In this document: positions 1-7,652 of the stretch, piece after piece
How positions within the stretch are numbered: the first letter of the stretch is position 1
Layout: every line of letters begins with the position of its first letter
NCBI GenBank assembly: GCA_021414185.1
Contig: JAIOOZ010000192.1
Location: 1-25,974 of the forward strand
Reading direction: 5' to 3'
Source of the DNA: Betaproteobacteria bacterium
GTDB taxonomy: Bacteria; Pseudomonadota; Gammaproteobacteria; Burkholderiales; SG8-41
Length of the DNA: 25,974 nt
Translations under genes and position numbers: made by a program
Notes under the pieces: generated by a model
The model's input: the letters and a program-made list of their open reading frames with translations, nothing else
Databases searched by the model: none
What the model was told of the DNA's origin: nothing

Positions 1-472
1 GCTGTATCTGGAAGACGTCGCCGCCTTGCGCGCCAAATGCGACGTGCTGGTTGCCTCGTGCCATTGGGGACTGCATCAGGACGTGCTCGAATACATGCCT
101 GAAATTGCACATGCAGCGATCGACGCCGGAGCCGACGTCGTGTTTGGCCACGGCCCGCATTACTCGCTGCCGGTCGAATCCTATAAAGGCAAACCGGTGT
201 ACTACGGCCTCGGCAGCTTTTCATTTCACACTGGCCACGGCGGCAAAAAACACGGCGACTGGGTCGGCATGATGGCGCGCATCACTCTCGACGGCAAAAC
301 CGTCAAGGGCGCGACTTTCCAGTTCGTGCGCCACAACGACGCCAACGAAACGGTGCTGTGTACGCTGGCGCAGGAGCAGGCCACGCTTGAAGACATCAGG
401 CAGCGCAGCGCGCCTTACGGAACGCAGCTTACGCCGCAGGGCGACCAGGTCGCGATTACGCTGAAAAGCTAA
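1..472 (+). CDS. CapA-family protein, C-terminal part (5' end outside window)
   Basis: The frame is open from the left edge (first whole codon at base 2) and stops with TAA at 470-472. The product resembles the C-terminal half of CapA/PgsA-type metallophosphatase-fold proteins, first known from poly-gamma-glutamate capsule synthesis. Visible signatures are DVLVASCHWG near the start, which matches the usual hydrophobic strand ending in HWG, and GHGPHYSLPVESYKGKPVYY, which matches the family's GHxPHxxxPxExYxGKxxxY block, followed by GLGSFSF in place of the usual SLGNFxF. The catalytic N-terminal region is not in the window, so activity cannot be judged. Many CapA-like genes in proteobacteria lie outside capsule loci, so a capsule role is not implied. 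It is the last recognisable core gene before the accessory stretch that starts after 473. The family call is solid; the substrate is unknown. Confidence 0.85.
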   Translation, partial: LYLEDVAALRAKCDVLVASCHWGLHQDVLEYMPEIAHAAIDAGADVVFGHGPHYSLPVESYKGKPVYYGLGSFSFHTGHGGKKHGDWVGMMARITLDGKTVKGATFQFVRHNDANETVLCTLAQEQATLEDIRQRSAPYGTQLTPQGDQVAITLKS

Positions 473-699
473 GAGGCATCTCAAAATCCGTTCGCCCTGA
501 TGTATAGAAGGGCAACGGCTGGTGCGCCCGGCGAGGAGGCCTGCGGTGCACCTAAATGGGGGCCTGATCGTCCTGGTTTCCGCTTCGCCGCTTAAACTTA
601 GCCCTACGAGCCCTTGAGAATTTAGGTAAAATTCCAATGTCAAAGCTCGTATCAGGCCAAGTTCAGCGCTGGCCTTGGGCAAGACAATCGGGGGGTAAG
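473..699. other. Intergenic region between CapA-like gene and Panacea gene
   Basis: This 227-base gap holds no convincing gene. A weak hairpin, GCCCT with AGGGC, lies at about 494-513 without a T-tract, so it is a poor terminator. The stretch from about 590 to 640 is AT-richer than its surroundings and is the likely place for the promoter of the toxin-antitoxin pair, but no good -35/-10 pair stands out. The TAAGAGGCATCTCAAAA motif right after the upstream stop codon resembles an insertion-sequence end in style only. No partner end or target duplication was found. Confidence 0.4.
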
Positions 700-1254
700 A
701 TGTTTAACGAGCGCAGAGTAGCTCAAATGGCGGCGTACATTCTCGACGGCGCCAAAGGCCGCATGAAGTATCTGAGGCTGATGAAGCTTCTCTACCTCTC
801 GGATCGCGAATCGATGAAGCGCAATGGCCACCCGATATCGGGCGACCGTTATGTTTCCATGGAGCACGGCCCCGTGCTTTCCCACACGCTGAATCTCATC
901 AATGGCGCGGTCAAGTTTCAAGAGCATGGCTGGGGCTACTGGATTGCCGATAAGGCCAACTACGCGGTTTCACTCAAACGCAAAGTATCGCGGGACGCGC
1001 TCGACGAGTTGAGCGACGCCGATATCGATGTACTCGATGACGTTCTTGCCAAGTTCGGCAAGATCGACCAGTGGAAGCTGGTGGAGTATACCCATCGCTA
1101 CTGTCGCGAATGGAAGGACCCGAAGGGTTCATCCGTCGGAATCGAATACGAAACCATATTCACGGCGCTGGGGCGCAAGCCGGCTGAAGCAAAGAAAATG
1201 GCCGCGCGCGTCGAGCATCAACGAGGCATCGACAAAGTCTTCGCCAGTTTGTGA
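700..1254 (+). CDS. Panacea-domain (SocA-like, DUF4065) protein, probable antitoxin
   Basis: The 184-residue product has the hallmarks of the Panacea/SocA-like domain: KLLYLSD at residues 29-35, and GDRYVSMEHGPV at 48-59, the conserved centre of the family. Panacea proteins are known as antitoxins that neutralise many unrelated toxins encoded beside them; Caulobacter SocA, the founder, is a proteolytic adaptor for its toxin SocB. An upstream ATG at 637 is in frame, but the ATG at 700 is preferred because GGGGG lies 4 bases before it and the domain begins within a few residues. The stop codon overlaps the GTG start of the next gene (GTGA at 1251-1254), so the two are almost certainly translated together. 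The partner is therefore the predicted toxin. The family call is strong; the antitoxin role is inferred from family and arrangement. Confidence 0.85.
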   Translation: MFNERRVAQMAAYILDGAKGRMKYLRLMKLLYLSDRESMKRNGHPISGDRYVSMEHGPVLSHTLNLINGAVKFQEHGWGYWIADKANYAVSLKRKVSRDALDELSDADIDVLDDVLAKFGKIDQWKLVEYTHRYCREWKDPKGSSVGIEYETIFTALGRKPAEAKKMAARVEHQRGIDKVFASL

Positions 1255-1685
1255 AGCTGTTCCTGCCGTTCCGAAGGGCGACGCTGCTCGTTCCGTCGGG
1301 CCCGGCACACGATCCCGAGCAGAAACATCTTTTCATCGTTCTGACCGACCCTGCCGAGGTTCTCGACTTCGACGAGAAGCACTCCCTGCTGGTCGGCGTA
1401 ACCACGATTCATACCGGCATCCCCCATGATCCCGCCTGCGAGTTTCACGCCGGCGATCACTCCTTCATCCGGCACAAGAGCTATGCGGATTACGCCCGCG
1501 CGCGAATAGAGCCGTCACGAAAAATAATTGACGGTGTAAAAAAGGGGGTCTTTACCGCCCAGGCTTTGCTCGACGAAGCACTGTTCGCGCATGTCTGCCG
1601 CGGTATTGCGCAATCCCGTTTCGCCGCGCCGAAAGTCGTGTCGTTCTATGAGGCAGTCCAGAAGGCTAAGGACTTGGAAAACTAG
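1251..1685 (+). CDS. Small protein coupled to the Panacea gene, putative toxin
   Basis: The 144-residue product starts with GTG inside the stop of the Panacea gene, a 4-base overlap typical of translational coupling. I do not recognise a named family with certainty. Its first 90 residues look like a compact beta-rich domain: a hydrophobic strand HLFIVLTDP (26-34), another LLVGVTT (46-52), then GDHSFIRHKSYADYARARI (68-86). This strand pattern is reminiscent of PemK/MazF-like SH3-fold proteins, but the similarity is one of style and I see no diagnostic catalytic residues. The remaining ~55 residues look helical. Panacea antitoxins sit next to very diverse toxins, so position is the main evidence for toxicity. 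Moderate codon bias and no signal peptide suggest a cytoplasmic protein. Confidence 0.65.
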   Translation: MKLFLPFRRATLLVPSGPAHDPEQKHLFIVLTDPAEVLDFDEKHSLLVGVTTIHTGIPHDPACEFHAGDHSFIRHKSYADYARARIEPSRKIIDGVKKGVFTAQALLDEALFAHVCRGIAQSRFAAPKVVSFYEAVQKAKDLEN

Positions 1686-1741
1686 CGAGCGCTTCTTGCC
1701 GGAACTTCTCGCGCCAGATACTGCCAATGCTGCAAGTTAGC

Positions 1742-1799
1742 TTTACGCGCCCTGCCCGAAGAAAATACAGCTATCCCCGCAGCACGCTTCGGGCGTAAA
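1742..1799. repeat. Imperfect inverted repeat downstream of the putative toxin gene
   Basis: GCCCGAAG at 1754-1761 is complementary to CTTCGGGC at 1787-1794, and TTTAC at 1742-1746 extends the stem against GTAAA at 1795-1799 with a one-sided bulge. The loop is about 25 bases. It lies between the convergent toxin gene and helicase-nuclease gene, where a bidirectional terminator would be expected, but there is no clear T-tract on the plus strand. The rest of 1686-1922 holds no recognisable gene. Confidence 0.35.
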
Positions 1800-1922
1800 A
1801 CCTCCGGGCTGATTTACCAGATCAGGAGTTCCCTGTGGGGTACCTAATTCAGCCTGTGGATGCGCACTCAACGGACGAGATCGCGCTGCAGAAGCAAGAT
1901 TGCAAGATTTACCGCTTGACGC

Positions 1923-4370
1923 CTAAAAATGTTTCATCAGGTCGAGTTGGAACAATCTATCCAACTCGTTTTTACCTTGGGCTTCTCTGAACTCAACTGT
2001 CATGAAGCGCCCAGACTCCTCACGCACGAGCATCATCGGTCGCTTATAAAGCTTGTGCTCGGATACCGACTTGTCTAGATCGTCAGACTTGTTCAGGATG
2101 TGATCGCCCTTGATTTCGACAAGCAGGCACCCTTCGCCGCGATTGCGCTCTTTAACTTTGACAAGAAAATCGGGGAAATACTGTGCGCCATTCGGAAGAA
2201 CCATCCCGACAGACCAAGGCTTGCGCGGTTCATTGCGGTGCCACCACTCCACCACTCCGGTAGTATCGCTGTCGAGCAACTCTGCGAACGCCGCCTCGTC
2301 TCTGTTGAGATCGGGAGGCATAACGCCGTAGATATTCAGTCGGGACGTTCGCGCGCCCGGCGGCAATTCAATATTTTCGGGCAGCGGCGCCGTGTCGATG
2401 ATCTCCTTGAATTGGGCGGCACACTTGCGTGCCGCCATCCGAATCAGATTCGGATAACTGACTAGTATCAGGTCGAGGGCGCGATCCAATCGGGAATCAT
2501 CGCACTCAATATCGCGACGCCCGTACTCGGACCGCAGCCGCTCAATCAAAGTCGCATGCAAATCCCGCACGTCGAGATAATCCGGCTCAAACAATACTTT
2601 CTGCGCACGGCGAGCAAGTTCAGCCTGCGATAAACGCACCTGAATGACTCGATCACCCACCGTCCGGGTAAAAATTTCTTCCTCACGTCGCGTTACCTTG
2701 GTTCCTTCCCTCAGGCCTGCCGTGAATTCCCTGTCACTTATAGCGACGTTTGCACCTATACATTTCAGGAGCTCATTCGTCGCGAGGGGCAGCAACTCCC
2801 TCTTGAAAATTCGGGGGATGCCGGCCTTGAGCTGAAAGCTCGTGCTTCCGGGCATTAGCGCCTTGATCTTCGTTGCAGAATTGTTAGAAGATAAACTCTC
2901 GCCGGACGCGGGGGGAAATAACAATGAAGCGAGCGTGCCTTGCGAAGACGGCGAATGCGCAGCCTGACCGGACGCACCCAATGTCTCACCCGTTGGCAAA
3001 TTCGGGGCGCGGTAAAGATCCGAGGCAATCGGAAACATTGTTGATTGCCCTTCGGTCACCACCTGAATCTGCGGCTGCCCAGCCAGCCGAACCACCATGG
3101 TGTAGGGACTGATCGCGGACAATTCGGTTTTAATCGCGTTAATTTTGTCCGCTGCCGAAGTCAGTCCCGATTGGTTCTCGGAGTCGGCTAGAAATACGTA
3201 ACCGTAGCGAAGAAGTTCAGGCAAGGTCTTCTTGCCCTGCAACTGCGCATGCACGCGCAGTATTCTCCCTACCACCTGAATACCAAAGTCGGTATCTTTG
3301 GCCCCGCGCATCGAGACGAGCGTGAACGCGCGTGGTGCATCGAAGCCTAAAGCCACCGCCAACTTGAATATCAGCACCTCTTTTGATTCATCAAACGCCA
3401 CCGCAAGCAAATCGTCCGATGGTTCATTGGCGGTATACGAAGCAATGGCGTCGTCACGGAAACCCAGTTGAAGAAGCCGCTTCCTTGCCTCGGCAACACT
3501 GTTCTCAGAAGAGGCCACCTGTACCAGCATCAGCGGCGTCAGGTCTATGCCCTCTGTCTTAAGCTGCTTCTTGATCTGTGTATGAACATCACGGGCATCA
3601 CTCAACGCGGCAAGCTGAAAATCAACCAGCGCTTTTTGATCGTCGGGCGCGAGATACGCCACCGACTTGATTCCCTCCTTGATCAAACCGGCATCCACAG
3701 CATCCATGCGACTGACTGTGATGCGATGCAGTTCAGCGACGCCGATTGCCTGCTTGAAGCGCTCAGCGTCTGAGTCGTCGGGGGTTGCCGTAATCAGCAG
3801 CGTGAACTCCGGACGCAATACCGTAGTAAAGAACCGCACCGCTTCCGTGCCGTAGCTGAATGTGTGATGCGCCTCGTCTACGACTACGCCGATATGAAAA
3901 CCCGCATCGCGCAGCGACGGCACCAGCGTGTCCAGTGCGAGCGACAAATCTCCATCGTTACGCAACTTGCGGCTCTCTTTGTTGCTTGCCGCTACCGCCG
4001 CCCAGGTTGAAACAAAGACATCGCCGCTTTTGGAGCCCATCGACAATCTGTCGGCTCGAATATCGCGTATACGCAGCCCCTGAAAATGCTTTTTCATCGC
4101 GATGCGCGCCTGCTCGACCAGTCCGGCAAATGGCGTGAACCAGAACCACACCACTTTCGCTTCGCGTGAAAACTGCTCGGCGACCAGCCCCGCCATCAAC
4201 GTCTTGCCGGCCCCAGTCGGCGCCTGAATCAGCACGCAGCCGTTATGCGCTACCACATTGCGCTGGCTTTGTTCGTCCTGCGCTTCCTCAAGTTGCGAAG
4301 AAGCGTAACGAAAGATGCCAAGCACGTTGGCAACGGCGTCTTTTTGATACTGCTTGGGCTGCGTGCTCAT
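1923..4370 (-). CDS. Type III-like restriction subunit: DEAD/DEAH helicase with C-terminal PD-(D/E)XK nuclease
   Basis: The 815-residue product carries superfamily 2 helicase motifs in order: Walker A APTGAGKT (50-57), DEAH (165-168), TATP (194-197) and motif VI QVVGRILR (365-372). A restriction-nuclease signature lies near the C-terminus: PD at 733-734 followed by EIK at 752-754. This is the architecture of type III Res subunits, which translocate on DNA after Mod-directed recognition and cut unmethylated sites. At 815 residues it is shorter than classical EcoP1I/EcoP15I Res (around 970), so the region between helicase and nuclease is reduced. The start overlaps the stop of the methyltransferase gene by 4 bases (ATGA), with GGGGCG just upstream of the start. 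Its action on DNA should need the Mod product. All catalytic motifs look intact. Confidence 0.88.
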   Translation of the reverse strand: MSTQPKQYQKDAVANVLGIFRYASSQLEEAQDEQSQRNVVAHNGCVLIQAPTGAGKTLMAGLVAEQFSREAKVVWFWFTPFAGLVEQARIAMKKHFQGLRIRDIRADRLSMGSKSGDVFVSTWAAVAASNKESRKLRNDGDLSLALDTLVPSLRDAGFHIGVVVDEAHHTFSYGTEAVRFFTTVLRPEFTLLITATPDDSDAERFKQAIGVAELHRITVSRMDAVDAGLIKEGIKSVAYLAPDDQKALVDFQLAALSDARDVHTQIKKQLKTEGIDLTPLMLVQVASSENSVAEARKRLLQLGFRDDAIASYTANEPSDDLLAVAFDESKEVLIFKLAVALGFDAPRAFTLVSMRGAKDTDFGIQVVGRILRVHAQLQGKKTLPELLRYGYVFLADSENQSGLTSAADKINAIKTELSAISPYTMVVRLAGQPQIQVVTEGQSTMFPIASDLYRAPNLPTGETLGASGQAAHSPSSQGTLASLLFPPASGESLSSNNSATKIKALMPGSTSFQLKAGIPRIFKRELLPLATNELLKCIGANVAISDREFTAGLREGTKVTRREEEIFTRTVGDRVIQVRLSQAELARRAQKVLFEPDYLDVRDLHATLIERLRSEYGRRDIECDDSRLDRALDLILVSYPNLIRMAARKCAAQFKEIIDTAPLPENIELPPGARTSRLNIYGVMPPDLNRDEAAFAELLDSDTTGVVEWWHRNEPRKPWSVGMVLPNGAQYFPDFLVKVKERNRGEGCLLVEIKGDHILNKSDDLDKSVSEHKLYKRPMMLVREESGRFMTVEFREAQGKNELDRLFQLDLMKHF

Positions 4371-6205
4371 TTCGCGCCCCCAAAGCGAGCTACGAGGAAT
4401 TCTGGAATCTTCTCGAAACTCACATTAACTGCATGGACACGCTCACGCAATTGCGCCGGCTGCCATGAATAAATAGCCATCCTGCCGCCACCCGCAGCTA
4501 ATTTTTGGACTTCCGCAATTACATCCATTGAAAGTTTTGTAACATAACTCAGTATCTCGCCATCACGACATAAGCATTGAATACCGCTATCCGGGCGATT
4601 TGGTGCAATTTCTCCGAAGTGGATGAGCTGCAACGCTAGCCACACCTGTTCGTGCTGAATGTCTGAAAAGACTTGCTCGGTTGGCAGCCTTTTGGCCCGA
4701 ACGTAGGCAAAATCTCCTTGAATACCTTCGACGCCTTTTTGTCCCTTGTTTGTTTGGTAGGTGTATCCAGTTATAGCGGCCCGTAAACGCGGAGCGAGAA
4801 TATCCCGACATACGTTCTTCCCAGGATCATCTTCGGTTGCCTCACTACTCGAAACAAGAACAAATCGCCTCTCCCCGTCGTCCTCGGCATTAATGGATAG
4901 AACAGCGTGCCCAGTGGTGCCAGAACCCGCGAAGAAGTCCAAAATAACGTCATCCTTATCGGTAGATTGCCGAATAAGCTCTTGAATTAATGATTGCGGC
5001 TTTGGATAAGGAAAATCGTTTTCGCCTAATATCCGACGAAGTAGCGCTGTGCCGTCTGACGTAAAGCCGCTTGCCATTGCATGCACTTGCTCGGAATCGC
5101 CAGTTTCTTTTTCAACATCCGTCCTTGGCGTAATCCAAGTTGATAGCGGCTTTTGTAACCGGCGGAGCTCAGATTTATGCTGCTTATAGCGCGGAGTGCC
5201 ATATCCAATCTTCTTTCCAACAAAAAACTCTATATCTGGCAACCCTGTGCGAAGATTTTTCGGTGCCGTCCCGGCCTCAATTGCCGCGGTCAACTGAGCA
5301 TAACTTTCATAAGTGACTGTTCGGTCATCTATTGGCCAGAGAACTTTGCACTCACTAATAATTTGCTCCATACTTTTTGCTTGCAATTTCTGGCCTGATT
5401 TAACTCGTTCTTCCGAAGAGTACCCCCAGACTCGATCTGGATTGCATGGATACCATATGTCGTTGGCCGGATTTCTAATCGGAAAATAAGATCGCGGACG
5501 CTCCTTGTAAGTTTGACCTTTTGTAAGATTGTAATTAACCCAATCTCCCCTAGGATCACTGTCCGGGTTCGCGTACCCCGCGAGTGATTTCTGTGTACCC
5601 GAAAATGAGAAACCAGAATTGGCATAGCACAGAACATACTCATGATCTTTACTTACGTAATAATCTTTTGCGATTTGCGCCCCTGCACGAGTCTTCCAAA
5701 CGAAACTAGCGACCTTCATGCCGGGAAATACCTGGTCCATTAGCAGAGCCAGGTTCGCCATTTCATCTTCACCAATGGAAACGAAGATAACCCCGTTCTC
5801 AGATAGAAGATCTCTCGCAATTAAAAGTCGTCGATACAAAAATTCAAGCCACTTACTGTGCTTATAGACGTCGTCCTTGTCTACGAAGCGATCGTTGTAA
5901 ATAAAATCCTTGTTGCCGGTGTTGTACGGGGGATCGATATAGATGCAGCGAACCTTGCTAGCGTGCGTCATGCGCAGGTAGCGCAACGCATCAAAATTGT
6001 CCCCTTCGATAATCAGGTTTTTCCACGGCGCGTCGCCACAGGAGAGCGACGGATCAACATCAAGCACGACGAAATCATCGTTCAACGTATTGTCGTGATC
6101 GATCTCGTCACGCTCCCACACCAAACCGAACCGCGGTTTGCGGTCGCGCTCCCGCAAGAGTCGTATCAACTCTTCTTGAGAATACTGTTCGTATTTGTCA
6201 GCCAT
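4367..6205 (-). CDS. Type III-like site-specific DNA-methyltransferase (Mod), probably adenine-specific
   Basis: The 612-residue product has the permuted order of beta-class amino-methyltransferases: catalytic DPPY at 91-94 comes first and the SAM-binding FAGSGT at 425-430 comes later. DPPY favours N6-adenine as target. The segment from about residue 170 to 390 between them would hold target recognition. The length and the tight 3' overlap with the helicase-nuclease gene fit a type III mod-res pair. Mod alone should methylate one strand of an asymmetric site, protecting host DNA, and with the Res-like subunit form the restriction complex. The central part, about 4950-5850, is visibly AT-richer than neighbouring genes, which suggests horizontal origin or domain exchange. 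The ATG at 6205 is the first start that keeps the N-terminal family region; its ribosome site is weak. Confidence 0.9.
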   Translation of the reverse strand: MADKYEQYSQEELIRLLRERDRKPRFGLVWERDEIDHDNTLNDDFVVLDVDPSLSCGDAPWKNLIIEGDNFDALRYLRMTHASKVRCIYIDPPYNTGNKDFIYNDRFVDKDDVYKHSKWLEFLYRRLLIARDLLSENGVIFVSIGEDEMANLALLMDQVFPGMKVASFVWKTRAGAQIAKDYYVSKDHEYVLCYANSGFSFSGTQKSLAGYANPDSDPRGDWVNYNLTKGQTYKERPRSYFPIRNPANDIWYPCNPDRVWGYSSEERVKSGQKLQAKSMEQIISECKVLWPIDDRTVTYESYAQLTAAIEAGTAPKNLRTGLPDIEFFVGKKIGYGTPRYKQHKSELRRLQKPLSTWITPRTDVEKETGDSEQVHAMASGFTSDGTALLRRILGENDFPYPKPQSLIQELIRQSTDKDDVILDFFAGSGTTGHAVLSINAEDDGERRFVLVSSSEATEDDPGKNVCRDILAPRLRAAITGYTYQTNKGQKGVEGIQGDFAYVRAKRLPTEQVFSDIQHEQVWLALQLIHFGEIAPNRPDSGIQCLCRDGEILSYVTKLSMDVIAEVQKLAAGGGRMAIYSWQPAQLRERVHAVNVSFEKIPEFLVARFGGAK

Positions 6206-6478
6206 TGGATCGCTTAGCTGCTTTCACAGCTTTTTTATTGCCCTAAGCGAATATACCCGATACCGGACGGTTGAGACATGGGGTCACTATCCGTCATCTT
6301 TTGAATTAAACTCCGCGCGCACTTCCGCATGGTGTTGTCATGGTCGCCGCGGCATCCCTGGGGACGAACGTGGAGGAGTTACCGCGCACGCGCAATCCAC
6401 TATTACACTCGCCAGCAGTGCGGGCAAATCTTGGCAAGGCACGCTAAGCGTATTACGCACGGGGGCCGCCACCTGTGG
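6206..6478. other. Intergenic region upstream of mod, with small palindromes
   Basis: No gene is supported in this 273-base gap. It must contain the promoter of the mod gene on the minus strand; TATATT on that strand (around 6250) could be a -10 box, but no good -35 box sits at the right distance. Two overlapping short palindromes, ACGCTAAGCGT at 6441-6451 and GCGTATTACGC at 6448-6458, and CCAC-CT-GTGG at 6469-6478 lie just beyond the stop of the next gene. They could be a regulator site or a weak end-of-transcript structure; none has a T-tract. Confidence 0.35.
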
Positions 6479-7057
6479 TCAGGCTTTGCGTTCATTGAGC
6501 AGTTCGGTGAGCAAGACTAACTCAGCAGCGAGGGAGTCGCGATGTGGCGGCTCGCCCGCGAGAACGTAGTGAAGTCGAAGAAAATCGCTGATCGGGAAAT
6601 CTGTCGCAATCCACTCATCACGGTAGCCGAGAAAACCGTAATTCCGGAGGATGGCCCGCGCCTGCTGATATGTCTGGCGGGCAAGCTCGCGGAATGAAAA
6701 ATGCGCAACAAAGCGGACCTCGTCTGCAGCGCCGCGCTCGGGCGTGTCGCCATCACAGAATGTAAGGGTGACGCGGAGAACCTCGTCTGGCAATGCCTCG
6801 AAAAGCCACTCATATCGCCACGGCTCGCCCTGCCAGACAAGATAAAACTTCGGCTCGTCGGTATCGTAGCGCCCGTCGTAATACATGTGTAGATCGAGGA
6901 TGGTCGAAAGCAGGTCGCGCAGCGGCTCCGAGAGATACGAAATAGTGAAGTCGTAGTCAGTACCTGCAATAGCGATACGCGCTTCGAACCAGCCTGCCCC
7001 TGCAAGGCGCCGGGTCAGGCGAAAATCCTGAATCTCGATTGATGGTTTGACTTTCAT
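6479..7057 (-). CDS. Hypothetical protein, last gene of the PcfJ/HDAC cluster
   Basis: I do not recognise this protein. From the ATG at 7057 it has 192 residues; an ATG at 7093 would add 12. Neither start has a clear ribosome site, and 7057 is chosen because the extra residues look like out-of-frame intergenic DNA. The product is rich in aromatic and acidic residues (YDGRYDTDEPKFYLVWQ and WRYEWLFEALPDEVLRV in the middle), with alternating hydrophobics suggesting beta strands, then a helical C-terminal third. There is no signal peptide or membrane segment, so it is probably cytoplasmic. It lies on the same strand as the HDAC cluster and is separated from the preceding gene by about 118 bases, a looser spacing than elsewhere in the cluster, so it could have its own promoter. 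Confidence 0.65.
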   Translation of the reverse strand: MKVKPSIEIQDFRLTRRLAGAGWFEARIAIAGTDYDFTISYLSEPLRDLLSTILDLHMYYDGRYDTDEPKFYLVWQGEPWRYEWLFEALPDEVLRVTLTFCDGDTPERGAADEVRFVAHFSFRELARQTYQQARAILRNYGFLGYRDEWIATDFPISDFLRLHYVLAGEPPHRDSLAAELVLLTELLNERKA

Positions 7058-7175
7058 TCTCGGGATATAAAACGACGCAGTTAAGCCAAGCATAGCGCAT
7101 TAAACAACCGCGTCGCTGTAATCGTGTGGCTTGCTTGGGCCTAGATACCCGAATGCTAATTTACGATTGCCTCGG

Positions 7176-7652
7176 CTACGCTGCGTCGTCGTTACCTCCG
7201 GGCTGGAGCGGATGAATGCCCAATTTCCACCACCACGCCTGAACTCTGGCAACAGCCGGCCCCTCCTGCAGCAGCGCGGTTCTGACCTTCTCGACCTCCT
7301 CCAACCTCGACCGCAGGAAATACTGACAGAACTCTCCGGCCAGAAATTCCGCAAACCCCTGCTGGTCATCCGGTGTCCATGTCGCTACTTCAGCGCCAAT
7401 GGTGCCGAGCGTAAAACCGCTTTGATAAGGCTGCCACCCATCGGGTATTTTGCCGGATCTCTCGTGGTAATCGTGCTCTACGGCTTGCCCGACCGGCTTG
7501 AAATAGAGCACATTTACATAGGGCAGTAAATGTTCCGTCTTCTCGATCACCATGAATTCATGAACGTGAAAACCGCCGCCCACCTTGGAGATCAACTGGC
7601 GAAAATCGTAATCGTTAATGGCGAAGTGTTTACCGCTCGGTAGTTGTGGCAT
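7176..7652 (-). CDS. Hypothetical protein overlapping the HDAC-like gene
   Basis: The 158-residue product is not one I recognise. The start is set at the ATG at 7652 because AAGGA lies 8 bases upstream; another ATG at 7661 is in frame but would sit directly on that site. The gene overlaps the 3' end of the HDAC-like gene by 23 bases, so the two are translationally linked. The sequence has a beta-looking N-terminal half with FHVHEFMVIEK and PYVNVLYFKPVG, a short region with DGWQPYQSGFTLG, and a long helical stretch with charged residues ending in WWWKLGIHPL. No signal peptide or membrane segment is present. Tight coupling suggests it works with the deacetylase, perhaps as a partner or substrate, but that is inference only. 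Confidence 0.7.
   Translation of the reverse strand: MPQLPSGKHFAINDYDFRQLISKVGGGFHVHEFMVIEKTEHLLPYVNVLYFKPVGQAVEHDYHERSGKIPDGWQPYQSGFTLGTIGAEVATWTPDDQQGFAEFLAGEFCQYFLRSRLEEVEKVRTALLQEGPAVARVQAWWWKLGIHPLQPGGNDDAA

Noticed and set aside
473..495. Possible insertion-sequence end at GAGGCATCTCAAAA
   Set aside because: No matching inverted end, transposase remnant or target duplication was found in the window.
637..699. Longer Panacea protein starting at the ATG at 637
   Set aside because: No ribosome site precedes it, the added residues do not look like the family, and the ATG at 700 has GGGGG 4 bases upstream.
6195..6569. Small plus-strand frames in the gap upstream of mod
   Set aside because: No ribosome sites, overlapping each other and neighbouring genes, and no recognisable domain.
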